From NCBI GenBank assembly GCA_003260075.1, contig QLIY01000475.1, positions 58,351 through 122,350 on the forward strand: 64,000 bases of DNA, given 5' to 3'. The translations under genes were made by a program, and so were the position numbers. Under the pieces are notes generated by a model. The model saw only the letters and a list, made by a program, of their open reading frames with translations. It did not search any database and was not told where the DNA came from. How positions within the stretch are numbered: the stretch's first letter is position 1; the number at the start of each line of letters is the position of its first letter. Positions 39,865 through 54,763 of the stretch are shown one piece after another. This stretch comes from Phallusia mammillata (lineage: Eukaryota; Chordata; Ascidiacea; Phlebobranchia; Ascidiidae).

Positions 39865-42800
39865 ACTAATGAGTACCAGCTCTTTTGGGAAAAAACTTAA
39901 TTTACTATCGTCAAAAACGTAAATTGAAATATTACACACACACACAACACACACAATAAATAACACCAAATTATTAATTTTCGGTTTATCGTAAAATCGT
40001 AAATAACATAAATCATATTCTAACAATGTCTCTTAAATCATCTCTGGCTTTTAGAACTACAATTTCTCTAATCAAAATTTAAGCAGACCAAAAAACAAAA
40101 AATTTACAAAACACAAACAAACAAAACTTCATGTCGTGAATTGTGTCGCGTGTCGCGTCGCAGCACGATGTCAATGGAAATCATAAAATAATAGAAAAAT
40201 GCGAAAACGGCCAACTCGATTTAAATCCGTTTCCAAGAGATGTCATTTAATTTACTGTCATTTACGTTGCATAATTTTTGCAGGCAAATTAGATCAACAT
40301 CTAGAATGTTTGAAGGCTGAATCGTTGCACAATTTATGCCGGCCTTTTTTATGGCGCTTTCAAAACAAATGACCTTACTATCCACACAAAACTCGGCTTT
40401 ACAATGAAACACCAGTGAAAAATAGAAAATTTTTAACAAGACAGAAACTTTGAGACTTTGAAATTACATGGAAATGTCGTAAAATCGCTCGTCTTGGCGT
40501 CAAACAATAATTAGGGTACGGGTCGAAATAAATCGTGTGTCATCTGGCGCTGAAATGTCTCAATCAAACGCTCCGGGTTAAATCGATGCTTCGTCTCGGG
40601 CACGACACAATCGCCTTTGTAGACTCACAAATCACTTTTTTCTTTGTGCGACGCCGTTTCAAGCGTTTGGCTCAAACTGTGAATTATTTATATCACCCAA
40701 CAGCAACGCACTTCCATTCTTTGGTGGCGTGAGTTTGCAAGGTGTGAAGTAGTCACAGTTTCCGTATGTTTTATTCATAGGAAATAAGCCAAAATAAGTG
40801 CTTTAAGAGCCGAGGCACTTTACAGGACGATTTGTGTTCTTTGACGTACAGATTACCATAAATGCGCGCACAGTTTACCAGTTTGTAGGCCGATTGTAAC
40901 TGCATTGAGTTACAAGGTGGGCGTATGAGACGTCAGAGCCTACGAGGCCCGAGTTTGGTTTGTAAAATATCAATTCCAACAGTTTACAAGATTGCCGCAG
41001 CAGGGGAGAGAACACAATGTAGAAATAACAACGGTTTTCATTAAACCAAATGTGCCAATGGTGCTGAGGGTAAATGTTGTCTTAAGCCTTCACACAAAGG
41101 ATTAATCGGCAACTTGGTGAAGGAGGTGGGAAAATCACCACATTTGCGACGCTTAGTTTGCCTATTGTTGTGTGCTTTTAATACATTGGAAAGTTGCGTA
41201 ATGTGCTTTTAATTATAGTTATACCAATTGACACTTACACTAAATAACAACTGCAAAAGTCCAATAATGTTATGAATTAAAAAGTATCTTGCGGCAGTTC
41301 AGACAATTGGATAAATTCACAGCAGAAAATAAATTCCGCCGTTGCTTCAACCAACTTGTGGCGAAATATTGTGTCAGATTTGATGATATCCAGACATCAC
41401 TGTCGGCGCTAAGTTGCCTCCTCAGCATATTAACATGACCTGGCATTTATTTCACAAACTTTCACATTTCAAAGCACAAGATACGTGATCTTGAATTCTA
41501 TAAGTCAACAACTCAATGTCAAGTCTCTCAACTCAAACTTTAGTTAATATTTAAAACGTTTAACTTTAATACACAAGCTGTTGCTGTCAGGCACAATATC
41601 AAATTTATAGAGCTCTTCTGTAAATCTATACATTTGATTTGTTAAAACTTTAGCTTAGATTTTCTCTGGGGTTAAAATCGCCGCAGGATCAGTAGCAACA
41701 AGCTTTACGTTCATAAGCATAACGTATTAATGCATTCTGACGTTGTCCTAGCTTCGTTGGAAGAAGCGTTGTATCGGGTAACATACACGGGTTATGCACT
41801 TGGGAATTTACTGGAAGGTTACGCAGCAATGTGATGAGGCTACAGCACTTACAGCATGGTTTGTGTTATGACAGTGACGTTTGTAGCGAGTTTCAACTAG
41901 CATCGTGCAATCAGCCGTGAAGTTGGTTTGAAATCTACTTGTTTGTGTTTTTCAAATCTTTTAAGGCTTTCGAGTCGTGGTGAAAAATGTCGGATTTCAA
42001 GTTTAGTATGGACCCCCCCCCCTTGTTGCCGAGCATATTGTTTGGTTTGTTTACAGACTTTTGGCTTTCAAAAGCTTATAAAGTGACTGTACTTAACTCA
42101 AACCATGTAGGCTACATTGGATCTTTCAGTCATGAAATCCAGCAAAGGCGAAAGCTGCTATAAGCTGTGCGCTTGAGGTTCAAACAAAAGCTCGCATGAA
42201 TTAAAATCAAGATTAAATATGCGCTGTAGAATACACACAGAGTTGCTCACAGAAAGATGTTTAAACGTGTTTAATAATTTAAATGAAGTCTTTCTTGTAA
42301 GATAAACAACAGACCCCCCCCCCGAGGTTCAAACAAAAGCTCGCATGAATTAAAATCAAGATTAAATATGCTCTGTAGAATACACACAGAGTTGCTCACA
42401 GAAAGATGTTTAAACGCGTTTAATAATTTAAATGAAGTCTTTCTTGCAAGATAAACAACGGAAACAAACGGGTAGATTAGCATGTTGTAAAAGTCACTTT
42501 ATCAGTTTATGTTGGTGTTTTTTCTAATGACGATGTTTACAAAAAAACATTTTCTCAAAAAGTTTCATGGAAAAATCTCACATCGACTTTGAATTCGAGC
42601 AATAAGTTTTGCGTGTAAGCATGTGACGTCGTGTTACGTAACCAGCTCTAATTATTACGTAACAACCCTGTTTATATTCCCACCATTTTTGTCATAAATG
42701 TCTAAAACGCATGAATGACTTAAAACAAAGACAAAAACTGGGAACTTATTGAGCAAAATATTTTGTTGGTTTTGGATAATTAAATAAGGAAAATTCCCTA

Positions 42801-44237
42801 AACTGCGAAAGTGGTCCACTTAATGATTTTATATCGATCGAAGCTAAACGGGACAAAAACCTTTTTCTCCGTTTGAGGAGAAAATGTAAGAATTCAAAGG
42901 TCGTGAACTGAAAGTAGCCTATTTGAATTATGTTCGTTAATTAACTTTAGTTGTGAAGAATATATTGGAACAGCAAAACAATGTATTTATAAACCTTAAA
43001 TCTCATAAGCATTTGTTTGGGATTCTATTGAAATACTGAAAATGTCTAAATAAAATCTATTTTTAAGTGGAACGAAGCACTTTTTTATGATAGAAACAAC
43101 GTTTTTAAAAGAAATAAATTTTGCACAATTTTGCCTTAAATTTGTCTGTAAGATTTTTCAACAACTGTTAAAGGAATTAGAAATAAAATTCTTGCTGCGT
43201 TTTCTCTAAAAATCCTTGGAACATTCACAAAGACTTCTTCAAATAATCAAGATGACATAAAATCCCACAGGAACCCTCATAAAGGCCGATCGATTGTGAT
43301 AACAAAGACCGCATTCTCTTACCTAATTAACGTCTTGTGTCGTAACAAAAGCCACTGTCCTGTCATAAACACGCAGCAGTGTGACGTCATGAGTCGCTAG
43401 GCTACGCAACAAAAGTGGGTTTTGTAGAAAAGTTTCATGTCCGTTGTCCTTGGTTGGGTGGGCAGGTGTTTTTTTGACTATTGTTTGCACAGAAAATAAA
43501 TAATTTGTCGATGCAAAACCCTCGAAAACCCACGTAAAATACCAACGATTTTGGGTAAAAACAAAAAAAATTGTGTGCCCAATGTTGCAATTAAAAACAG
43601 TCTGTAAAACTGCACGTTAATTTAGGTGTACTTGGGTCAAAGTAAATAAACTAAAAATTTTAATTATAGCTCTCCAGCAAACTGTTGCGTAACAATATTG
43701 ATAAACATAATGAATTGATCGTCACAATCACCTATTGTTGTTGGCCTTTGTGTCGTCACACTTGATTAAACCATCTCATGTCCAGCTTTTCACATAATGC
43801 AAGAAAACCTCCCGGGGTTCAAACTTATTGACTATTTGACGCAGCTCAATTTCGTCATCTGTTGAATCTGACCATTGTCTGAATCACTGACAACCTTTGT
43901 TACGTCATCATTGGGTCAATAATGACAAACACTAAAGTTAGAAAAAAGTGGAAAAATACTTTTTTTTAGAAGTGGCTTGCATGATTGTATGTTTTTTTAG
44001 ATGATATTTTTAGTTAGGTTGGTGTTTCGCAGCAGTTTATATAAAGTGTGGAAAAAGCACAATTTTTCTGAAGTCCTTGCAAGATTGTATGTATACTGGG
44101 ATGATATTTTTAGTTGGCATTTTTGCAGCTGTTTACATGAAGTGTGTGTATTATTTTTCAGGAATTCATAGAAATTACCATTTTTATGTAACTCGTTAAA
44201 ACCTGCACAGCAAGTTATTAATCCGGACCAGTAGAGA
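39865..44237. other. Divergent intergenic region between MTG2 and the ERG channel gene
   Basis: The two genes face away from each other, so both promoters should lie here. Seen: a border fragment of the hammerhead-like repeat near 41579-41632, and joints at 42013-42022 and 42314-42323. At the second joint, 42177-42313 and 42324-42460 are near-copies. No other gene is supported. Confidence 0.55.
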
Positions 44238-47200
44238 ATGCCGATCCGCCGAGGCCACGTGGCGCCGAGGAACGTTTACCTTGATACGATCATCAGGAAA
44301 TTCGAGGGAAAAAGTAAGATTGAAAATAGAAATGTTTCAATGCGGGGGTTTTAACCAAGACCGAGTTGTAAGTCGGGCCGGACTTATTCCACCGATTAAA
44401 CAAATATCGTGGCCAGTCCACTGCTAAGTGAGGTTACCGTTGAACACTGAGCCATGGATAGGGTTAGGAATTAAATTTAACATCAAGAACTGGGTTTTTC
44501 GGTTGATGTTATTGTTATTACTATTATGGAACCTCAGACGAACCTAATATTCCTTACCTTCAGCGTTTTTTGGGGGGTTTCGAACCCAGGACGCTTCCGG
44601 GGACGAAACCCGATCAAGTTTTTTACGCCAGATTTTTTTTTATTGCGATAACTAAGACACGAAGAAAGACAGATACATGAAATACAACAGAACAAACAGA
44701 CAAACGCTAAGTATTTAACGGCATTCAGAGGCCAGACCACTTTACTAAGCACTCTGCACGTTTTTTTCTTTTAGTAGCAATAATTAGTTCGGACTGTTTC
44801 GTCATTTTTAATGCGTTAATAAATCTGTTCACAGTAGGTTTGTTTTGTGCATATTTACATTGGTATATTACAAACCGGGCACATAGAAATATACAATTTA
44901 ACAATGGTGTAACAGAACTGTACGAATGGGTTCCAAATAAACATAACGCTACATTCGGTTTAATATTCAGTAATAGTTTGCGCGAGATCCAAAAAGTAAC
45001 ATTTTCCCAATATAGGGCGGCAACTTTGCAACTGTAAAACAAATGAAAAATGGTTTCAGGGAAACTTTGGCAGAAAACGCACTTTCGCCAGAATTTTTTA
45101 TTCAAACTGCATTTAAAATATTTGCGTGCGCCACCTACCGAAAATTAGCAAACCTGGCTACTACTAGCCAGAGCTGTGAGCTCCGTTGAACTTAACTATG
45201 TAGCCCGAGTTTGTCCCAAACACAACACCAACAACAACTAATTCATTTATTATCGCAGATCAACGCTTCATCATCGCCAACGCTCAATTCAACAACTGCT
45301 CCATCATTTACTGCAACGATGCTTTCTGTGTAACATGCGGATTTACCAGGGCTGAACTTATGCAGGTGAACTGTTGTGAACACCACTTTTCGTTTCGATC
45401 TCTTGTCTTTGTCCCCGCATTGTACATTTTTTTATAACTCGATAAAGCTCTTCAGGCAAATATGTTGTTTAAACTAGAAATGTACAGAATCGGCTGATTT
45501 TCGGTTTGGTCGAAACCGAATTTTTGTAAAAAATGGCCGATTGTACCGAATAAATTCGGAAAAGCGAATATTCGCTACATCTCTAGTTCAAACCTACTTT
45601 CAGGGCTCTTGTAAGGTCGTCTTCATCAGGGTAATAACACTTCATCATTAAGCTAAACACAAAATGAACAAAAAAAATAAGAGAAAGACAAACAAAGACA
45701 CAATAAACTCACAGTAACATAAGGGACGATTTGGGACTTACAGAATATACATAAACTTACAATCTTGTAGCGAGCAGAGAGCAACACGTCCGTTTTAAGG
45801 TTTATAGTATTGCACCCTCGATAAATGTGCAATGACTCTATGTCCCAATATTTGAAACAATATTTTCCTATGGTCCGATCCACAAACTAAAACAGACTCT
45901 GCTTCTCCCTTTATAACGTTGCGTGATTGACTGATATGATTTCTTGCTATTGCTGTTGGCAACAAGTTATTTTTAACGGGACTTAAGCAAATCCATCGCT
46001 GTGCCTTATAGACTGCCTGTTGCTTATGATATTTTCCCCTGAATGTAAAAATAATTGATCGAGCCAGACCTAACCCAACATCGAACTTGGGGACAAGTCG
46101 CCCTGTCTTTAAGGCTGCAATTAGGCAAGATTGTTAACAAAGTGTTAGTCATTGCCAAACTCTGAGACACATCAGTAATATATCTTGCACAAAAGCTGAG
46201 CAATTTCAACCCCCCCCCCCCAACATCGAACTTGGGGACAAGTCGCCCTGTCTTTAAGGCTGCAATTGGGCAAGATTGTTAACAAAGTGTTAGTCATTGC
46301 CAATGTCTGAGACACATCAGTAATATATCTTGCACAAAAGCCTGGGAATTGCACACACCCCACCATGTGTTGTTCACTAGCGGAGCAATGACTTATTCCA
46401 ATATTTCGTGATATTGTAAGTTGAAACACAAGCAACCAGTAAGTCAACTTACACCCCCCCCCCCTTCATGTTTTAGAGCCGGATTTCTATTTATCCACAC
46501 ACTCTACCTTGTTTATATAACACAGACAGTTAAGTCATAACGTTGGTGAAATATTTATTCCTTGAACAACAGAAGCGCTGACTGACAGGTTGATTTTCGT
46601 TTCCAACAGAGTTGTAAGTCGGGCTTTTCGGGTTCGGGTTCGGGTTCGGGTTCGAGTTCGGGCTTCTTTTAAAAAACTGACTTAATTCGGGCCTGCCTGA
46701 CTTTACACTCTGTGTCAGTATTTTTTTAAATAAATTTAACCAGCTAAGTAGCCAGTTGCTGGACATGACCTAATGTTAAACAGCCCTAAAACGCCTTGTT
46801 TGTCTATTTTGTTTGTTGTCTTGGTATTTCTTGAGGCTGTAATGTACAGACCTGTCAATCAAACTTTCGGGCCATAGCGGGCTTCTAAAAAACGATTCGG
46901 GTTCGGGTTTCAGGCCCGTTTACAACCCAGGTTTCACAACAAATGACTCAAACTGTTTCATTTTTAAAAACACGAGTTTGAAGCGGTTTTCGGTGACGTA
47001 AACTGTTTCAACCTCCCCCCCCCCAAAGATTATCCCCTCGTAATCGCTGTAGCGGATAATTGTGGTTGTGACATAACACAACGCCCCCCCCCCGTTCGGG
47101 TTCGGGTTCGGGTTCGGGTTCGGGTTCGGGTTCGGGTTCGGCTGGACCTGCTCTAATGTCAAACAGCCCTGTTAAAAACCAATTGTTTATTATTGTCTAT

Positions 47201-50200
47201 TGTGTTTGTTGTCTTGGTCTTTCTTGAGGCTGTAATGTACAGACCTGTCAATCAAACTTTCGGGCCTTAGCGGGCTTCTAAAAAACGATTCGGGTTCGGG
47301 TTTCAGGCTCGCTTACAACCCTGGTTTTACAACAAATGACTCAAACTGTTTCATTTTTAAAAACACGATTTTGATGCGGTTTGCGATGACGTAAACTGTT
47401 TTAACCATATGACGTCATATATACACGTCTTGCGTTTGATCAAGTTACACGAAACGTTGTGACAACAATATTTCATCGGTTTCAGCGTCCTTGCACGTGT
47501 GAATTTCTGTTTGGAGAAAAAACATCGAGAGAACACCGAGATGCGCTGAAAGATGCCGTGAAAAATGAAACTGAAAGCGAAATCCCAAGGGTTTGTCTCT
47601 ACACCAAAACCGGTAAATACTTCGTACTTTGATAAGTAATTTACACCTACAGGTTGCTTTGTATGTTCATGGTGTAAATGTTGCGAGGACCTGACAGTCA
47701 TGTAGTATACGCTTTGAACGTTTTTTTTACGCTTTTTGAAACAGAAATGTAAAAAGTAATTTAATCACAAACATAACTGCCAGAGTACCTGTGTATAATA
47801 AAATACATCGTACCCCCCCCCCAAATGTAAAAAGTAATTTAATCACAAACATAACTGCCAGAGTACCTGTATAATAAAATACATCATGCAGACGTTTCAA
47901 CAATCTCTGTTGTCATCATCAGTACAGGTTGTCAATTGGACTATAAAACACATTACTCTTCAAGTCCGTGCAGAAATTAGATGATGGTATAAATCGCAAG
48001 GTGGCAGCAATGAGCACAAAGTGTGGAAAGGCATATCACAGGAATAAGATTGTAGCTTTTACTTTTCATAAATTATCGCTGAGTCAACCAATGACGAGGC
48101 AATCTGCACAAAAAAGCAGTCTGTAGATATTATTGAAAATCACTTGCAAAAAAACACGATTTAACTTCAACCAATACAAAAACGTCGTTGGGATTTTTGT
48201 TTATTTTGAGAATCCCAGATTAGAAAATTGATTTTGTATTGATTATTTAATTTTCAATTTTGTTCTGTTTATTTGCGCCTGAATGGCGTTGGAACAGAAA
48301 CGACGATGGGATTCGAACCCGCAACCTAACGAGCGTGAACCTTTTCCCAAAACATCACATTAATTCCAGTGACATTCATGATAACTTTCATTAATATTTA
48401 AAACATGTCACAAGGCCACATAATTTGATTTTCATGTGACGTTTGATCAGCTGTTGCAAAATTGTTAATGGATTTTTACCTTTTGGTTTTAAGCTTGCTA
48501 AAAACAATCCGATATTTATCGATTTTTTTCACATCAAAGATTATCCCCTCGTAATCGCTGTAGCGGATAATTGTGGTTGTGACGTAACACAACGCTTCTT
48601 TCTGCCAATCTGACAGTCGACTAATTAATATCCTTTGCATTATTTATGACGTCGCAATGGCTTTTGTTGCGTGAGGGGATGGGTCAAAACGTCAGTTGAT
48701 GTTGCCGCAGGGAAAGACATGGCTTGCAATCCGTCTGCAGTCGTTTATAACTTGCGTCTGCATTTGCAGTAACTTGTTTCTCGTACTCAGTTGCAATGTG
48801 GTTTTTAAAACTAACTTGCAAGTCTTTTTCTGTGGGTTTAAAATCCTACTTACAAACTACAAACTTTTTGACTAAAGATTTTAGTGTTAATGAGTTGGAT
48901 TTTCGCTAACAATCTTTTTTCCCGAGTTAAAAAGCCTTAATTCAAATTGTAAACTTTTTGACAGCGTCTTCTGTTTCGGTTAATGAGGTTTAGATTCCGT
49001 GTAAAGTACAGTTAAATGCAGAAAGGACGTCGGCATTTAAGTTAGCTAAGAGGTTTGAGCTGTAGTACCTGCAGAAAACATTAAAAGTGTGTAACATGCG
49101 ATATTTGCGTTGAGTGAATTGAATTATGGTTTAGAGCTTGTGTTTTCACATAATATGCCGAGGTTGTGGTGTTGAACCAGAAGATATTCAGCCCAAGTTA
49201 TAAATAGATCGTGTAATGTTTTAATCACAAAAGTCGACGTTGCAAAAATGTTTTTGACGCTGTAGCATCAATCAGTAATCAAGTTTGTAGAGCTCTTCGG
49301 GCAAATGTAATTTTTATCGTGCACTGTATCCCCCCCCCCAGTTATAAATAGATCGTGTAATGTTTTAATCACAAAAGTCGACGTTGCGAAAATGTTTTTG
49401 ACGCTGCAGCCCCAGTCAGTAATGTTTGAAGCAACATCGTAGACCCAGCTTTGAGTTTTATTGGAATTTATTGGAAAAAGTCCCCCCCCCCTTGCCAGAA
49501 GAGCTCTACAAACTTGATATTATGCCTGGCAGCAATAACTTATATACCGGTCAGTAATGTTTGAAGCAACATCGTAGACAGAGCTTTGAGTTTTATTGGA
49601 ATTTATTGGAAAAAGCCTGTTATGTCAAAGGTGAAGGGTAACAAGCTTTGTCGTTGTGACATTTAATTTCAAAACAAGGAAAATAAAAAATATACTTTAG
49701 AAAGTTTGTTTTATCGTTTATTTTAGTCCTTCAAATAAACACATAAGTTAAATCTGATGGTTTAAACCAGTGGTCGGCAACGGCCGGGCTGCGACAAATT
49801 CGTTACCGGGCCGTAAAATTTTTAAGGTTAAATGCTTGAAACATATCTAGGGATAATAAACTAATTTATGCATTTTCATCGCTAAATATTTGCATTTTTT
49901 GAATGCCGGTCCGCGATAAAATTTCAGTTTCAAAAAAGGTCTGCAGTAGAAAAAGGGTTGCCGACCCCTGTTTGAAACTATAGCGCACGCAAACGGTTTG
50001 GAAACTTAGCAGTTTTGCTTTAGTGTGATTATGTCAATGTCACCTCAAGGTCACGCGTTGACAGGCAAGGTTTTGAGTTTGACCTCAACTTTTTGATCTT
50101 ACCACCAGCTGCACAATCGCTGTCACTTTGCCACTTAAACCGCAGCAAACTCAGTTTAAACCACTCAAGTTAACACTGAACAGGCCTTGACTTTCACGGT

Positions 50201-53200
50201 GGCAGGTTGTAAGGGGAAAGTTTTGTGGGAAACTGGTTAACCAGGCGTTGTGAGGGTTATAAGTTGTGGCGAATATTGAAAACTGCGTCCAAGATTTTTG
50301 ACGGGCTTGTTCATCTTGTTGTGTTAAACAATTAAGGTTGCCAGGGAACTATGTTGTTACGCATATTGCTAATTGTTGAAACAGAATGCAATGTTTAAAA
50401 CTGTTTTATTTTGTAAGTTAGGTGAAGGAGTACATCAATGCCTGTTTTGCAATTTTTCCAATGATATTTTGGGCATGCCGTTTAAAACAGAAGCTTTGTG
50501 GATTTATATCGGAGATGTAACTTAGTTGAACGGGAGATGCATTAGGAATTATATTTAAAAGTGTACGGAATTTAAAAAAGTATTTAAATCAAAACCATAA
50601 GTTGAGAATGTTAAAACGTCTACATAATGTATTCTATATACACAAGTTTTCTGGCAGTTATGTTTATGATTGAATCCCCCCCCCCATCGGAGATGTAACT
50701 TAGTTGAACGGGAGATGCATTAGGAATTATATTAAAAGTGTACGGCATTTAAAAAAGTATTTAAATCAAAACCATAAGTTGAGAATGTTGAAACGTCTAC
50801 ATAATGTATTCTATATACACAAGTTTTCTGGCAGTTATTTTTTTTATTAAAATACTTTTCAAGTCCGTGTATAGTGTTCCAATTCAGAAAAGACCTTTGT
50901 TGAAACAAGCGACAATCAAATGAAGTTAGCTAACAAGGAGAAAAACGTTTTCTAGCTTCTGATGTAGTTTGGGAATCCCAGATTAGTAAATCGATGTTGT
51001 TTCGATTATTTAATTCCTGTTTAAATGTTTAATTCCTGTTTAAATGTTTAATTCCTGTTTCCTCTGTTCATTTGCGCCTCGTTTATTTTGTTCCAAGAGA
51101 GCAACGTCGTTTTTTAAGTTTTATTTTTTAGGAACCCCGTTTATTTGCAACGTATTGGTGACCCCGATTAGAAATGAACACGTGCAAGTTGTCTTGGTGA
51201 TTTTGGCGGACGGAAGCGGAAACGAAAAAGCAATCCAGAAACAAAGTGAGTAAAACTTAAAGCAAGACACATGTATTCGAATTGATTGTGGTTTGGTGCA
51301 GATCAACATCACAAATTTACAAGGGTTGCTATTGGTGGGATTTCACAATGTGACATTATAATATTTTCCCATCACATGTTTTATGTTTAAACGTCCGATG
51401 AAACCTGCGATTGGCGGAAAAACAAATAGATTTGGAAACACATGTTTCAACAAAACCTTCATTTAGAATTTTTAGAATTTTCTATGCCGTTATAGTATAA
51501 GCAAAATATGCTTTGTTTAGGATGTTAGCATTTTAATACAAAGTTAGCAAAACTTAAAACCCCTGAATCCGATAACAGACACAACACCAACCGCAGTCCC
51601 ATGAAATTTGTTATTTGCCGTTTTTATTTGCAGTGTAAACGATTTTAGAATGTAACTTTTAAAAGTAAAATTATTCGTTTCAGAACGATCACGACTTTCT
51701 CCTTTCATCGAACCGGCGCTACCGGCCTTGTCAACGTTGCGTAGGTAAGGGCCGGTAGGGTAAATGCATTAAGCAAAAAGAAGTTTGAAACAGTTTTAAA
51801 AAAGTTTTGCTGCGCACTGCTGTTACAAAACCAATGAGTTTCGTATTCCTTCTATTTCAACTACATAACTCACTGTGACGTAACTAAAAAGATTGTGACG
51901 TCACACTCAGATTAAGTACGTCACAACGATCAGTTGCTGGTGCGGAACGGTTGGAATTGGGAAAACCAACGTCGAGTTCAAACTTACCTGCAGCGCCATC
52001 AGGCGACCGAAGAACATCGGGAACAACAATCCCGCTCGGTACAGTTTGTGTTTGGTACAATCTGTGTATGGTACAATCCGATTTTGTTGTTAGCAATGAC
52101 ATCGACTTATAACCAGTTTAAATTTTTTGTCAGCCGGTTCTATCGCAAAAGTCACATTTTTCAGCTCCCCCCCCCCGGTACAATCCGATTTTGTTGTTAG
52201 CAATGACATCGACTTATAACCAGTGGTGGGGTTCAAATTTTTTGTCAGCCGGTTTTATCGCAAAAGTCACATTTTTCAGCCGTTTCTGTTACAAAAAAAA
52301 AAATCCGGTTCTATCACAAAAGTCATATTTTTCAGCCGGTTCTGCTACAAAAAGTCAATTGACAGTACCCGGTAAAGCCAACCGGTTCGCTGATCTCATA
52401 AAATTTCGTGAGACGGTTCTATAGACGAACCGTCTAAATCCCACCACTGGGCTTGGTACAGTTAGGGTTTGGACAGTGTGTATTTGGTACAATCTGTTCC
52501 TTCCACTCGACCTGCAACAGTTTTTTTTTCTTGTCACAGATTCAACGATTTTGTCAAACAGCGTGAAAAGTGAAATAAACTCGACAAGACCGAATTCCGA
52601 CCAGGGGGGTGTTTCGCCCTCCTCGACCCTCCTCACGGTTCCGATTCAACCGGCCCTGATGTGCTCTAACCAAGCGCTCATCCACAATAACAACATTATG
52701 ACAGACATGTTGAATCAGGGTAAGAATAACTTTCACATCTTCCCCCAAAATTTAAACTGTTCAACAAGAAATTTGCCTTAAAATCAAAATTGTTTATCTT
52801 TTTACCAGAATTTAGCGAGCTCCCTGTCTCCCCCTCGCGGACACGGTCAGCGTCAAACAGCATCCGCCAGGTGGCGTCAATGATGGATCTCAAATCAGCA
52901 AACTACCTTGATCCGAATCATTGTAAGTATGGCGGTGCTAAAGTTAAGCAAAAGGAAACCGCTGCTGATGTTGCTGGGAATTGTTAAGTGTTTATAGCAA
53001 AATTTCTGACCTATTTTGTGGCAAACTAACAAACTACGTATTTGTTTACAACACTTTACAGAAAAATAAAAATAAGGTGAAAATAACGGCCCAAATAGAC
53101 GTAAAAAGCGACATGCTTTATTTCTAAACGTTTTGGCAAATGCTCATGCCATTATCACCCCCCCCCCATTTCTGACCTATTTTGTGGCAAACTAACAAAC

Positions 53201-54702
53201 TACGTATTTGTTTACTACACTTTACAGAAAAATAAAAATAATTTAATGGTGAAAATAACGGCTCAAATACACGTAAAAAGCGACACGCTTTATTTCTAAA
53301 CGTTTTGGCAAATGCTCATGTCATCATCGGTGATATCTTATTTTCACCATTAAACTTATGAACAGATCCTTATATAGTGTTCCAAAGAATAATTTGAAAC
53401 TTCAATTTGATTCGCGAAACTGATTTTCATAAGAAAGTAGATAAAAACGAGTTGTAACGTTTTCACATCAGCATTTCGTCATCAAGCTTCCCCTAAAAAT
53501 ACATGATAAAGGTTCAACTTCAACAATACATATTTTGTGGCACAGTTGGAAAATGTTCACATAACACTGTTGCGTGGCACACAACGGTTAATATGGAGCC
53601 GATATTCCAAAGTACCAACTTTCTTGCGATTATTTTGTTAACAATCTTAATCATCGTCTATTCCAGGGGTGGCCAAACATTTTTACCAGAGGGCCAAATT
53701 TGCAACTATCTTGCCACTGGAGGGCCGGATTAAATGAGATTTACGTAAATTTATCCAATGTGCGTATTGTCTCTTACATACTCAGCAAAATACTGAAAGT
53801 CAAAGCTGGAACAATTAACTTCCCCATTTCTTACAAAGTAGGCTAGTAGGCCAAAGGGATGTGAAAAAGAGCACATACAGGCTATGTTAGCTACTTACGT
53901 CTTGGTTGGCAGACTGTTCTAAAAATAACGCTGCAAGGGCATTTATTCTAAAAATAACAACGCTTGCCACAAGCTACTGCTAGTAGCAGCCAGCGCTGTT
54001 GCACTGCTTGTTCACAGTGGTAAATATAGTGCTTGGAAAAAAATCAGGCATGGTGTTTGGCGGGCCGGATGAAACAGGACTGGGGGCCGTAGTTTGGCCA
54101 TCACTGGTCTATTCTAATAAAACCACTGTTTTGGCTTTAGGTTCCAAATCATTTTCCTTCGCAAACTCCAACTCAGAGTCGGATCTCGTTCGATATCAGG
54201 TAATCTAGAACATTGTGCTATTGTGACGTCACTGATAACTAACACAATGATTTGTTACGTCACACAGCAAAACGAAAAAGGCCATTATACGTCACTATTG
54301 GAATTAAACGACCGTGGAAAAGTGAACCACAGTTCGGTGACGATGAAAGAAAAACCGGTTGCGGAAAAAGTCACTCAGGTAAAACAACTTATTATTGATT
54401 TAGGTAAAGATGAACATAAGTGCCCCCCCCCCACCGGTTGCGGAAAAAGTCACTCAGGTAAAACAACTTATTATTGATTTCGGTAAAGATGAACATAAAT
54501 TCTAAACTGGGATCAGTCCTGAAGCGTCGATGCAGACCAGCGATCACGGCACACTCATATGTAAATCACAGTACGCCAGGCCTATTCAAGGCGTTGTACC
54601 GAATCAGCCGGTCTCCCAAGCATTCCCATATAGTAAGGTCCAGGCTAGAAACGCCTCCGTCGGGACTCGAACCCACGACAAGGGTCTTTCCAGGACTCGC
54701 GC

Positions 54703-54763
<61 letters not shown>

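Noticed and set aside
38540-40026. MTG2 starting upstream at 40026
   Set aside because: The upstream part is hydrophobic, AT-rich and unlike MTG2; the Met at 39864 begins a plausible mitochondrial presequence.
51934-52038. Additional ERG exon between 51744 and 52540
   Set aside because: It has splice-like borders and an open frame, but it does not repair the phase mismatch and its product ([11 protein letters not shown]) has no ERG counterpart; left as optional.
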